DNA of 64,000 bases from Guillardia theta CCMP2712. Taxonomy: Eukaryota > Cryptophyceae > Pyrenomonadales > Geminigeraceae. This document shows positions 23,848 through 34,090 of this stretch, piece by piece (position 1 is the first letter of the stretch; each line of letters begins with the position of its first letter). The notes under the pieces were generated by a model that was not told the origin of the DNA, did not search any database, and worked only from the letters and a program-made list of their open reading frames with translations. Location of the stretch: the NCBI RefSeq assembly GCF_000315625.1, contig NW_005434671.1:223033-287032 (forward strand), given 5' to 3'. The translations under genes and the position numbers were made by a program.

Positions 23848-25669
23848 TTCGGTGCCAGCACTGCATACAAGAAGTAATCAGGGAAGTTCTTCGGATTCAC
23901 GACAACAAAAAGAATGATGATCATGTCCTCTAGACATCATTAAACCATACTCCATCAACGGTGTTTCTATTGATCCTTGCCAACCCTATGGTTTCCAAAA
24001 CAAATAGTTGCGTATCATGATTCATAACAGCTCTTCTCCGATCCGTTCAAGCCATTACACCTCATGCTTGCAACAGGATCAACTGCACATAGAGCACTCT
24101 CTGAGTTCACCCGCAGTACTCTATGATGCATCATGTGCATGAATGATCGCCTCGGCCCATAACTTGTTCAATCCCCGCTCTCCCCCATCCTCCTGATATA
24201 CAGACTCTACTCCTCTGCCGCCATCGCGGCGGCGCGTGTGGTTGAGTAAAACCTTTCTTCGATACTGAAGGACCCCACCTCCAGATGTATCACCACCCCC
24301 TTAGTTTTCGATCAGAAGACCTACTACTTTTACCCGTACTGTTTCGCTATTGTTCCTCGGTAAATATAGGGTAGGTACTCAGACTACCCACCACCACCAC
24401 ACGACGGACCATCAGATCAGCTTGATGCTTCCGAGGTCGTAGAAGGCCCTATCTGCCTACAACTTCAATTAGAATGTTCACTTTTAAATTTATATCTGAC
24501 TATAGAGTTCTTTTGATAATGCTCTAAATTAAGTATTTATTTATTTGTATGAAATATGTACAACTAATATGATATATATATGTATTACCCTAACTTTTTG
24601 GCCGAAGCTAGTTGTGTAGACATGGCATTGCCTGAGAAATAAAAGTTTTTTAGTACTATGTATTTAACAAGTTCAGAAGCATCAAATTCGTTTGGTGATT
24701 CGGAAGGTGTAGGAATGACAAACAGACATCTGTTTTTTTCAATTATCATATAGTAATTTTATTATATTTGATATTCCTATCAGAACAACTCAGTACCAAA
24801 TACTTCTATCAACCCGTACAACGAATCAGATTGTAGTGTGGTCCTATCTTATCTAGACCCAATAGATAGCACTCGGCCCTAGTGTAGCAGCATAGGAAGA
24901 GGCTTTAACAGAAATATTCAGTGCACGCCAGCGGCGGAGCACACAGAAGGCCCGCCCGGTACGGTATTGAAAGTGAACTTTGAAAGTTTGAAGGTTTTGG
25001 GAAGCTCAAAGTTTATCTCCAAAGTCTTAAAGTTTCGACAGCCCTTGGGTCCCTCTCCGCCTCCCGCTCTGAAGAACCCCTGCATGCGCTCCTAGCATCG
25101 CGCCCACCACGGCAGCAGCACAAGCAGCTGTACCGTCCTCCTTGCGATACCACTGAACCAGAGCTCGCATCTGTACTGTTCCCCCCCGTGCTTTGCTCCG
25201 TACTCTCAAATGCTGAACGGTTGGCGCGTGCTGTTCGTTACGTCGTTTCCCAGCCGACCCCCTTGTGTCGTATGTGTGTGTGCAGGATGTTAGAGGAAGA
25301 AGAGAAGTTATGAACAAGATTTCATGTCACTTGGACATTAGTGGAGACAGTTTTAACCCTTCGTGATTCATTCTTCTCAGCTCATTCATATATGGTGTTC
25401 GCCAACTTGATTTGAACAGCCCATCCGAACCTGCCGTAGAACGATATTTGTTGCACCCTTTGGCTCTAAGCCAATCGATTTTCTTGTTTTGATCTTTTCT
25501 GTATTACATCAAGAAATCCATTGAAAGATGATCATTCCCCTTACATAACCATGGGGGCCGATCAAGTTTGAAATGAATTCACTAAACTTCATGAATTTTA
25601 CACCTGAAATATATTTGATTCTCTCCTATTCAACACGCTGAGCGTGAACGATGACGTTTTGATTTCCAG
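23848..25669. other. Intergenic stretch, repeats and AT-rich DNA, no supported gene
   Basis: 23940-24200 is ordinary. 24240-24420 has CCCCACC, GGGTAGGTAC and TACCCACC words of the GGGGTA island type. 24470-24830 is clearly AT-rich. 24950-25060 holds AAGTTT/AACTTTGAAAG words that also appear beside GC islands at 53205. A minus-strand frame at 25027-25317 has no domain or splice continuation and is not called. Confidence 0.4.
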
Positions 25670-26947
25670 ATGAGGAGAGCACAGTCAAGAGCTCGTGTGT
25701 ACGCCGATGTCAATGTAACTAGGCCGAAGGAGTATTGGGACTACGAATCGATAGCTGTGCAATGGGGGTAAGAGATCTATACCTGTGGTTTGGACCCGAA
25801 CTGATGAACGATGACAGTGATCAGGAGGATTATGAAGTGATTAAAAAAGTTGGGCGGGGCAAGTACAGCGAAGTGTTTGAAGGAATCAATGTTGTGAATG
25901 AACAGAAATGCGTCATCAAGATATTGAAACCTGTGAAGAAAAAGAAAATAAGGAGGGAAATTAAAATTCTTCAGAATCTTTGCGGGGGGCCAAACATCAT
26001 AAAGCTGCTAGACATCGTAAGGGATCCTCAATCTAAAACTCCGAGTCTTATCTTTGAACATGTCAATAACGTGGACTTCAAGATCCTCTATCCTATGCTT
26101 TCAGACATGGATATCCGCTTTTACATCTACGAGTTGTTGGTTGCCTTGGAGTTCTCGCATTCAAATGGGATTATGCACCGTGATGTGAAGCCGCATAACG
26201 TCATGATCGATCATGAGAAGAGAAAGCTGAGGTTGATTGATTGGGGACTGGCGGAGTTCTACCACCCGGGGAGAGAATACAATGTCAGGGTAGCCTCAAG
26301 GTACTTCAAGGGACCCGAGCTGCTTGTGGAGATGCAAGAATATGACTACTCACTGGACATGTGGTCACTTGGATGTATGTTTGCTGGAATGGTGTGTTTC
26401 TGAGTAATTGTGCATCCATCAACATGCTGAATTGCACTCCAGATTTTTCGCAAAGAGCCCTTTTTCCACGGTCAGGACAACTACGATCAACTTGTCAAGA
26501 TCGCGAAAGTTCTGGGCACAGATGATTTGTTTGCGTACATCGATAAGTATGGAATAGCTCTGGATCATCGGTACGATAGCATTTTGGGCAGGTGCGTAAT
26601 TGATACTATGATAAGTCAATCTCGACAAGATAGCGAGCATATTGATGTTCTCACGCAGGCACACGAAGAAACCTTGGTCATCTTTCATTAAGCATGAGAA
26701 TCAGCATTTGGTTTCACATGATGCAATAGATTTTCTGGATCACTTGTTGAGGTGCTTGATTTCGCATGTTGTAGGCACGTATTGAATGATATTTTCTTGC
26801 AGATATGACCATCAGGAAAGGCTCACGGCGGAAGAGGCAATGCAGCATCCCTACTTCAACCCGATCCGTGGAATGGTTCCCATGAGGGACTCGGTTCAGA
26901 CCAACAACACTCCAGCAGCTGCTTCCAACAACCCTAACGAGACGTAG
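25670..26947 (+). CDS. CSNK2A: Casein kinase 2 catalytic alpha subunit (5 exons)
   Basis: Role: constitutive acidophilic Ser/Thr kinase of nucleus and cytosol, catalytic half of CK2. Seen: exons 25670-25767, 25818-26391, 26443-26591, 26659-26751 and 26803-26947. The start [20 protein letters not shown] matches the CK2 N-terminal segment. Landmarks: Gly loop [11 protein letters not shown], catalytic Lys in [14 protein letters not shown] with the CK2-specific basic cluster, [12 protein letters not shown] catalytic loop, the CK2-type DWG ([12 protein letters not shown]) in place of [17 protein letters not shown] and LDMWSLGCM. The C-terminus is short ([18 protein letters not shown]), like protist and plant forms and unlike the long animal tail. 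The first intron is 50 bp and has an in-frame alternative (ATG at 25735), but that would interrupt the conserved WG-DQEDY junction, so splicing is preferred. Confidence 0.97.
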
Positions 26948-27339
26948 GTCGTGACGCGTCGGTGAGTTGGTCAACCCCAGCACCATCAACATTCTCGACT
27001 GCTTGTTGAAATATAGTGCAGCATTTGTTATAAGTAGACATGGGAACAGTGGTGATAAAATGCACGATTGTTGCTACGTGAAATCGGCTTCAAGAAACCA
27101 TTCCAAACACATGATTTTTCAACTTGTAATCCTGTAGTACACGTTCTGCACACAAAAATACTTTACTGCTAGCCATCAATTATCACATGCTAGATTTAAG
27201 AAATCTTTCATCACACACAAGTATTCGCAGTTGACTCACTGGCATATGCATCATACGCGTCCTGCCGTGCACCAAGACCGCAAAATCCTCACAAGGTTTC
27301 ACACGGACGTAGTCGAAATTGCTGCAGCTACTCCAACCC
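26948..27339. other. Intergenic, no feature seen
   Basis: About 390 bp of ordinary to slightly AT-rich sequence between the CK2 stop and the first RWP-RK-like gene, which converges on it. No repeat or frame worth calling. Confidence 0.5.
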
Positions 27340-27813
27340 TCAATTATCTGCTGCTCTATTTATACAGTATGTCCAGCGCTGTAGTACAGGATCCTCGTCT
27401 GTCGCTCCAACAAACCACTCGATCCACTCGGCCTGCCCCTCCCCCATCCCCACCCACACGTCCTCCTTCGCCGTGCGCATGCAACCTTCCCCATGACCTG
27501 TCGACGGCTCCCCGCGGCCCCCGCGGCTGCTCTGAAAGAAGGCGACGAGGTTGTCGTCCCACACACCATGTGTGCCAAGCTCGGAGGCCCTCCTCGCCTT
27601 CTTCTTTACGCCTTGCGTCCTGGTGAAAGGCCATCGCTTGATGCCGAGCCTCCTGCAGGCGGCCTTGAAACTGGTGAGGCAGACTCCGAGCTGAGCTGCA
27701 GCCTTATCCTGACGGAGGTGGTAGAGCTGCTGCACGGCATCGACGGTCAGGGTCACCTCTTGGTGACGGGTCTGCGCGCGGGGGAAGATAGAGACTTGAC
27801 TTTTGCTGGACAT
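27340..27813 (-). CDS. RWP-RK-like DNA-binding protein, inverted copy 1
   Basis: Seen: a single frame of 157 codons starting MSSKSQVSIFPRAQTRHQ. Residues of about 22-70 read LTVDAVQQLYHLRQDKAAAQ then LGVCLTSFKAACRRLGIKRW and PFTR, which is the RWP-RK pattern: a helix, LGVC.TSFK..CRRLGI, and RWP. Family knowledge: RWP-RK factors (NLP, RKD, MID) regulate nitrogen response and gametogenesis in algae and plants; the canonical end is RWPxRK, here RWPFTR. The C-terminus is Gly/Trp-rich (DVWVGMGEGQAEWIEWFVGA). It is nearly identical to the gene at 31776 on the opposite strand through residue 146 and then diverges at WTYCINRAADN, exactly where the DNA duplication ends. Small for the family, no other domain. 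Transcription factor role is inference. Confidence 0.75.
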   Translation of the reverse strand: MSSKSQVSIFPRAQTRHQEVTLTVDAVQQLYHLRQDKAAAQLGVCLTSFKAACRRLGIKRWPFTRTQGVKKKARRASELGTHGVWDDNLVAFFQSSRGGRGEPSTGHGEGCMRTAKEDVWVGMGEGQAEWIEWFVGATDEDPVLQRWTYCINRAADN

Positions 27814-28004
27814 GGTGGAGGAGAAACGAGAGGGAGGAGGAAGTGGGGAGGAGGGAGGCGAAGGGAGGCAGGGAGGCGATGGGCAGGACCTGAGTGAAGC
27901 TATGAGGAGATGGGCGTGGGTAGTGCAGAGCTCAGGGAGCCAGCGATGGGGACCGCGGGGGCAGGAGGAAACTTATATTTGCGGCATCTGCCATGGCCTT
28001 GACG
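27373..28004. repeat. Inverted duplication, arm 1 (RWP-RK gene and its 5' region)
   Basis: This segment is the near-identical reverse complement of 31581-32216. It covers almost the whole RWP-RK-like gene plus about 190 bp upstream, including the palindrome-like CCCGCGGTCCCC/GGGGACCGCGGG stretch. Differences are a few substitutions (for example S3G, K72M, G98E) and a small indel near 27835. Outward of 28004 similarity decays to short blocks such as GTGGAGTCCGTG/GTGGAATCCGTG. Confidence 0.9.
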
Positions 28005-28099
28005 AGAAGGTCTGTCATCACTTTGTTGAAAAGAGATGGTTTCAAAATGAACCTGTGACACGGACTCCACATCACAAGGAGACATGTCTGTAGTAAAAT

Positions 28100-28560
28100 G
28101 CTCGATTTGCCGGGTACAGAACTCGGAAAGTCACTGGCTGACTCGAACCCGACCCGTGACCAGTGATCCCAGTCCGGGACTCGCCGGTCCGACGGTCACG
28201 GAGACCGTCCGTGAGTCAAAGCCGTATCAAATGCCCAGCAGCTTGCCAAGTTGAAGGCCCCGGCTGAGGGGCGACTGCTGGTGAAACAGAGTACCGGGGT
28301 GACCGTCACTGTCAAGCCGCTCAGGGCCTTCCGAGCCGGTCATGGCCGCACCGCTCAGTGACTGGCAGGGCCGATGCGGCACTGGACGGGCCGCACGGTG
28401 AGTCGGACCCCGCCGCCCGGCCGGGCCCGCCGAGCCCGGCGCGGGCCCGGGGTCAGTCGGCGCACTGCACTGCGGCCGGGCAGTCCGAGGTTGACTCAGT
28501 CACAGTGACTTGTGAACGGTGCAGCCTGGCAGCCGGCCGGCCCCGGATGCCGTTCACAAG
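28100..28560. repeat. GC-rich island D
   Basis: Dense CCGGCCGGGCCCG words with GACTCAGTCACAGTGACTTG near the 3' side. Same texture as the other GC islands; no coding frame supported. Confidence 0.6.
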
Positions 28561-28599
28561 GCCATATGCAGGCTCTAGCAAAATTGGTCTTTTTTTTTC

Positions 28600-29180
28600 T
28601 CCTTGGGAAGGGGTTCATATATACACTTCCATTCAGCTACCCCGGTTTTTGCTCTCTTACTGGGGGGTAGTGAGACAGGGATAAAGTAGGGTGGGGTGAT
28701 TTGAATTATACTGGCGTGGTACCCTGTCCCCCGCCTTACTTTTTGAAGCACTTCATTTTAATTGTTTAGTCAGCGCTTCAATCGTACACATCTATGTACG
28801 GATGAAGTGCCTCTGGTACAGTCTGTACTATTCTTTTAAAGTGGTTTCGACAGGCGTCTCGAATCAGCCTCCACCCTAGTGACTTCCTTTGTCTGGAGGG
28901 GTAGAGGACCGAAAGATTCTCTCATACCCGTGCATTTCACTGTATCACGGTACGTGGGGGTGCTAATGGAAAAGAAGGCATTTCGATTGCCGTTGGAGCT
29001 CACCACGCCAATACCCCCGGTTCCCCTTCATCACCTTTACGAAAGGCGGGGTGGGTAGCTAGCAAAGAATACAAATCTACCCTTTGATTCAAGAGTTTGA
29101 AATTGGGAAATAGGGGGTAGGGTGCTATCTCCACTCTCCTTTCCCCAAATCCCCCCTCCCTGGGCAAGCAAGAGATGGCT
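28600..29180. repeat. GGGGTA/TACCCC-rich island
   Basis: Words GGGGGTAG, GTAGGGTGGGG, TACCCCGG and ACCCTACCC are scattered roughly every 20-40 bp. The same vocabulary is seen at 16740-17710, 24240-24420, 45560-45900, 57130-57990 and 63410-63560. Confidence 0.55.
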
Positions 29181-31079
29181 GATTGATCCTTCACCCGCAT
29201 GCAACGACAAGTCATCATGGTGAGAGGCTTCGAATCTATTGCTGCTTGAATGTGGATGAGAATTTAATCGTCTAATGTATCCATGTAGATAGACTAAGAC
29301 CTTTTCTTAGTCTCTGACTTTGAAAGAAAGTTTTGAATTCCGCTTCTCTTACATGACTGCATGACAGAGAAAGCTGTCTAGGAATGAAGATGTCTTTAGA
29401 ATACATTGCAAAAGATGAATACACCTTTTCTGCTCTCTTATTCGTTGTTTCAAGCATGAGAGCCGTATGTACGAGGATTCAGAGAGGAAGTATGGTTTAC
29501 AAAGCTGCACCATCAGTTTGCAAATGAGGTGCTTTCATGCACTCCAATCTTGCAAATATGCTAGAAATATTCAAGTATTTGCAGTTCAGATCCTCAAAAG
29601 CAACATCTTCACATTATTTCTGCTTGAGCATGCATTCAAAATGCTCAAGGATCAACATGCTCCACGTAGCTGTGGCGACATGGAAAGTCTGTTTCAACCA
29701 CAGGATGAGAATCCTATAGCAATCCATGTGGCTTACTAGAGCTACAAGCATACATTGTGCATAATTAGGTTTATTTGCAACTTTTTGATGTATCTCTGCT
29801 ATGCAGGCACAACGAAGAAACCAATGTGAGGCTTATTGTGCTGACCATTGCGCATGTATTTGATGCTACTTGCGGTTGTCATTGTAATTAGATTGTTGCA
29901 AAGAATGATACCTCATGAATGTATAAAGATTTCTGCAATCAGATCACTACCACTTGTGATGTCGATCCCAAGCTTACAGTGAGTCGGAATGGTCTACAGG
30001 GGAAGCGATGTTTTCATCATCATTCAACCCTTGCATGCATTCTGCATTTATGCGAAATGAAAGAAGATACAGAAATGCTCTTTAGCATGGCCTCGAATGC
30101 AAGACTGATATCACTTTATTTCACAATAGAACAAATAATACATGTGTGCATACTGTGTTGACGGTTCAAATGTCCGACATCACAGCTAGATGAACGCTCA
30201 AAACTAATCCCACGCATCAAGAAATCAACACACTCTGCAAATCTCAGAAGTGGAGACTCTCGACGGTGTTCAAGGCTTAAGATGTCTTGATTGCCTCTGG
30301 CGGCATCAGTGTTTACATGCAATCAAACATCCTCACTGCAGTAGGCGAAATGCATGCAGAAATCTTGTGAAACAATCTATGCAATGCTTGATGTCTAATA
30401 TAACAAGTGGGCTTGACTAATTACGTGGATCTGCAACATGATGCAATCTCCATCAAACAAATCTTCCAAGCATCGCATGTGGAAAATATGCAATTCAAAA
30501 ATCATTCATCGCAGGGAAGTATCTTATGATTATTCTGCGCTGCCATAAGGTTGGTGTAAAGTCAAAATGACAAGCGATCTCCTACACTGGATTCAAACCT
30601 CATGTTTTTATCATCTTGTTCTTCATAATAACCTTTTGAACCATGGATCTCACAACGCCATTGCTGCACACTCTGTTGTCACCGAACGCATCACCACGAA
30701 CCTAGCGGTCTCAGGTCTCAAACTGTGCTGACTAGAGAGCTTCAAACCTAACAAAGCCTTGCATGCTGAGATCTGATGCTGGCTACAGCAGCGGATGGTC
30801 TTACAGCGGCATCGTTGGAGGAGCAGCTTTGGTGCTACGTGCCGGCGTGTAGGGGAGACATGAGTCGGGCGTGTACGAGGTTGAAAACATTTCAACCCTC
30901 TGAAATGAAAGTTAAAATACATGTAAAGGCCTAGCAGAAATGATAACTAAACTGCACTGGTACTCTTTGGAGGTATCTCTTGCTGCCGTTGAAAACTTGT
31001 TTGAATTCACACGCCACCCCAAAAAAACTTTCTCGAAAAGAAGAGTGGAAATTAACGAAAGGGCTAAAAGTGAACGGCC

Positions 31080-31420
31080 TAGGCTCAGCCCCGGCGGCCG
31101 GGCCAGGCTCCGAGGCAGCCGGGCTGTCACGCACTGCGGCAGGGCCGCTCAGTCAGCCGGGCCGCTATGCCAAGAGGTCCGGCCGGGCCTCGGCCGGGCG
31201 GCCGGGACTCGAGTCTCCGTCGGAGGCCGGAACTTTCCGCAATTACGGCATCCGACACACTGTCACACTGGGCGGCCGCCTCCGAGGCTCAGCCGGGCCG
31301 CCAACTCAGTGATCGGACTCGGGACGCCCGGCCGGGCAGTGGCGGCAGTCACCGGCGTCACAGTGACTACTCCTGATTGTCCTCGTACTGATTTTAAACT
31401 TAACTTTGAGTAAAGACTCT
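31080..31420. repeat. GC-rich island E with defined 3' end
   Basis: GC-rich GGCCGGGC words from about 31080, ending in CTCCTGATTGTCCTCGTACT followed by GATTTTAAACTTAACTTTGAGTAAAG at 31370-31415. The same terminal segment closes island F at 33317-33361, differing by a 2-bp deletion, so both islands share a 3' boundary. Confidence 0.75.
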
Positions 31421-31580
31421 AACTTTGAATGAGCCTGCCACCGTCACCGTGCCACTGCCCGTGCCATAATTGCTGACTGATCTGACGTTGTGAAGTGGAA
31501 TCCGTGTACCATCATGTCACTCCAAACGATCGAGTTTTACATCGCTTCATAACACCTTATGACAAGTCATGCTCCTCCAG

Positions 31581-32216
31581 CGTCAAGGCCATGGCAGATG
31601 CCGCAAATATAAGTTTCCTCCTGCCCCCGCGGTCCCCATCGCTGGCTCCCTGAGCTCTGCACTACCCACGCCCATCTCCTCATAGCTTCACTCAGGTCCT
31701 GCCCATCGCCTCCCTGCCTCCCTTCGCCTCCCTCCTCCCCACTTCCTCCTCCCTCTCTTCAAGTTCTCCTCCACCATGTCCGGCAAAAGTCAAGTCTCTA
31801 TCTTCCCCCGCGCGCAGACCCGTCACCAAGAGGTGACCCTGACCGTCGATGCCGTGCAGCAGCTCTACCACCTCCGTCAGGATAAGGCCGCAGCTCAGCT
31901 CGGAGTCTGCCTCACCAGTTTCAAGGCCGCCTGCAGGAGGCTCGGCATCAAGCGATGGCCTTTCACCAGGACGCAAGGCGTAAAGAAGATGGCGAGGAGG
32001 GCCTCCGAGCTTGGCACACATGGTGTGTGGGACGACAACCTCGTCGCCTTCTTTCAGAGCAGCCGCGAGGGCCGCGGGGAGCCACCGACAGGTCATGGGG
32101 AAGGTTGCATGCGCACGGCGAAGGAGGACGTGTGGGTAGGGATGGGGGAGGGGCAGGCCGAGTGGATCGAGTGGTTTGTTGGAGCGACAGACGAGGATCC
32201 TGTACTGCAGCGCTGG
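31581..32216. repeat. Inverted duplication, arm 2
   Basis: Reverse-complement counterpart of 27373-28004, about 636 bp. The centres of the two arms are roughly 4.2 kb apart, with GC and GGGGTA islands between them. Confidence 0.9.
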
Positions 32217-32255
32217 GAGCTCAAGAGAGTGTTAAGGTTGGAGGCAGGGGAGTAG
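31776..32255 (+). CDS. RWP-RK-like DNA-binding protein, inverted copy 2
   Basis: Seen: 159 codons starting MSGKSQVSIFPRAQTRHQ, the same RWP-RK-like region LGVCLTSFKAACRRLGIKRW plus PFTR, and the same Trp/Gly-rich C-terminal half. Differences from copy 1 in the shared part are few and all but one or two are single-residue changes (G3 for S3, M for K after GVKK, EGRGEPPTG for GGRGEPSTG). After QRW the copies diverge: here ELKRVLRLEAGE. Conservation of the reading frame in both copies suggests recent duplication and possibly that both are functional. The 5' region carries CTCCTCCCCACTTCC pyrimidine tracts directly before the ATG. Function as for copy 1: DNA-binding regulator, by inference only. 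Confidence 0.75.
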   Translation: MSGKSQVSIFPRAQTRHQEVTLTVDAVQQLYHLRQDKAAAQLGVCLTSFKAACRRLGIKRWPFTRTQGVKKMARRASELGTHGVWDDNLVAFFQSSREGRGEPPTGHGEGCMRTAKEDVWVGMGEGQAEWIEWFVGATDEDPVLQRWELKRVLRLEAGE

Positions 32256-32559
32256 AAGTAGCAGCAACAGTGATAATCTTGCAATCAGTTTTTTTTGTCT
32301 GTTAAGGTCCGTCGGGTGGGTTCAACGTGCTGCGACTTGCGAACATAGGTTCACCTTGCAATGTCGGGTTGAGATCAAGTCAGAAGATGATTCCAACGAT
32401 GTAGTTCGACATAAATATGTAGACCATAGCTGCGGATGCTCTCAGTCGAGAACCGTGATCGGAGTTGCGTTGAATCTCCGATTCCGTCTTGTATTTTAAT
32501 AAACCCTTTAAGTTACTTCAAGTCCGATACAAGCAGGCTGTGCCTTCCATTTCATTCAG

Positions 32560-33361
32560 TACCGTGACCCTCCTGTTTCTTTCTCAGCCTGGGTCGCTTC
32601 ACGCACTGCGGTGACTCCGTCGGACCGCCGACGGTGCCCGGCCCGGCGTACGAGTCAGCGAGCCGCTCAGCGGCTGCTCACAGTGAGGCGGTAACCTGCC
32701 GCACTGCCCGGCCGGACTCCCGGGCCGGGACCATCTCAGTCTGCCGGGTCCGGATGCCATGATGACGCGTTGCCGCGGCTTCCTGTGGATGACTGGCGGA
32801 TCGCCTACTCGGAGCTGACAAAGTCGGATCCAGTCCAGGATCCGACTTTGTCAGCTCCGAGTAGGCCTCCCTGTCCTTCACTGCAGTAGTGCCACTGGCA
32901 TCGCGGACGCGTCACGGCGGCCGTCACGCACGTCACCTCCTCCGCTGCCAGTGTGCACGGCAACTTCGGACTCCGACAGTGAGGTACGGTACCGTACCGT
33001 GGGCCTCCCGAAGTCTCCGAGTGACCGTACTCTCCGGCGTGATCGGACTGGCAGGCAGCTCGGCCCGGCCCGCGGCCTGGCCGGGCGGCCCGGCCGGCCG
33101 GGTACTACGGTACTACCACGGTGGGCCGATGACTCGTGACTTCCGAGTCCGATGATCGGCGTGCCGGCGGCCCGGTCCGGGGAGTCCGACGGAGTCCGGC
33201 GGCCGCGGCCGCGGCGCGGCCCCGCCGGGCCCGGGGACTCCCACGGCCCCCGGGCGACCGGCCCGGGGTCACTGGTTCCCTCCGAGGCCGGGCCGCTCGG
33301 TAAAGAGTCCTCGACTCTCCTGATTGTCCTCGTACTGATTTTAACTTAACTTTGAGTAAAG
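32560..33361. repeat. GC-rich island F with defined 3' end
   Basis: About 800 bp of CCGGCCGGGC-rich DNA including the KpnI-like palindromic cluster GTACGGTACCGTACCGT near 32984. It contains a 29-bp perfect hairpin (separate entry) and ends in the segment at 33317-33361 shared with island E. Confidence 0.75.
32803..32866. repeat. Perfect inverted repeat, 29-bp arms, 6-bp spacer
   Basis: Left arm 32803-32831 (starts GCCTACTCGGAGCTGACAAA) and right arm 32838-32866 are exact reverse complements; the spacer is AGTCCA. It would form a long cruciform or RNA hairpin, within GC island F. Confidence 0.95.
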
Positions 33362-33539
33362 AAAGAGGCCAGAACGTTCGACCGACATGCTGTGAGTGAC
33401 CCTTCAGCGCGTATGGCGATTGCGGCGAAGATGCGATGAAAATGAAGGAGAGATTGGTCAGAGTTGTTCGCGGTGACGATGAATGACGACGAGGAGGAGA
33501 AAGTTTGTGTATGAAGTGCATTCCTTGTCTCATGACAGG

Positions 33540-33665
33540 ATGGCTGGTAAAGAGCAAGGCAGGAAGCAAGGCAGCAAGGCGGCAAGGCAGCAAGGCAGTA
33601 AGGTAGGAAGGTAGGAAGGTAGGAAGGCAGGCAGGCAGGCAAGGTGGCGGGTAGACTGGCAGGAA
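33540..33665. repeat. AAGGCAGGCAGG/GGTAGGAA short tandem repeats
   Basis: Runs of GCAAGGCAGCAAGGCGGCAAG, GGTAGGAAGGTAGGAAGG and CAGGCAGGCAGGCAAGG, a degenerate 4-8 bp repeat tract. The long frame it opens on the minus strand (Leu/Pro/Ser-rich) is low complexity and not called. Confidence 0.75.
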
Positions 33666-33771
33666 GGAGGGTTGAGAGATAAACTGGCATGCGGAGACAG
33701 GGACAGGGCATTATAGCCTCAAGACAGAGAAAACCCTCTGCTTTACAACAACTCATGTTGAGAGGATAGTA

Positions 33772-33995
33772 ATGTCGGCGAGGCGCTCTGTATTGTAACT
33801 GATCTATTGGCTCGTAACAGCTCCAACCTCATGGGTGCAAGCCTCTGGCCTCGTTACCTCGGCACTCCTGCCGGCCATGGCCCGGACGCGGATGTGCGCG
33901 ACTATGATCGCTGTAAGTTGCTGCGTCCCGTGGTGAAGATTGAGGTTACTAACGCTTGCTGTTCAGCTTTTGCCGCCAACACCGGTACCTGGTGA
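33772..33995 (+). CDS. Very small protein, possibly 46 residues (3 exons)
   Basis: Seen: proposed exons 33772-33794, 33821-33912 and 33967-33995 give MSARRSVFSNLMGASLWPRY and then LGTPAGHGPDADVRDYDRSF with a short end. The second intron has a perfect GTAAGT donor and GTTCAG acceptor. The first intron would be only 26 bp, so the N-terminal exon is doubtful. An alternative frame through exons 2 and 3 is also open. The composition (basic N-terminus, Gly/Pro/Asp centre) would fit a small organelle complex subunit, but no family is recognised. Confidence 0.35.
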
Positions 33996-34090
33996 GCGTG
34001 TTTGTAGCAGGAGAGGAGCGAGGAGAGCATTCCTTCACCTGTAACATCTGTATGAATATTCCCACGAAGAATACACTCTTCTCGCTTTAA

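Larger units (their letters stand above)
27814..31775. other. Gene-poor spacer between the inverted RWP-RK copies
   Basis: 28100-28560 is a GC island (see separate entry). 28600-29180 is a GGGGTA/TACCCC-rich island. 29200-30930 is AT-rich sequence with many short words like ATGCAAT and GCATGC but no supported gene; open frames at 29467-29739 and 29919-30161 have no domain and no splice-linked extension. 31080-31420 is another GC island. Confidence 0.45.

Noticed and set aside
24180-24420. CCCCACC/GGGTAGG words as telomere-like repeats
   Set aside because: Spacing is irregular and the words are embedded in unique sequence on both sides of genes; no tandem telomeric array is present.
25027-25317. 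Minus-strand frame of 96 codons
   Set aside because: Composition is unremarkable, no domain and no exon partner in a repeat-containing intergenic region.
29467-30161. Short frames in the AT-rich spacer
   Set aside because: Lengths are what chance gives; no domain or splice continuity.
33105-33593. Minus-strand frame over GC island F
   Set aside because: Arg/Pro/Gly/Ala composition follows directly from the GC-rich repeat, with no domain.
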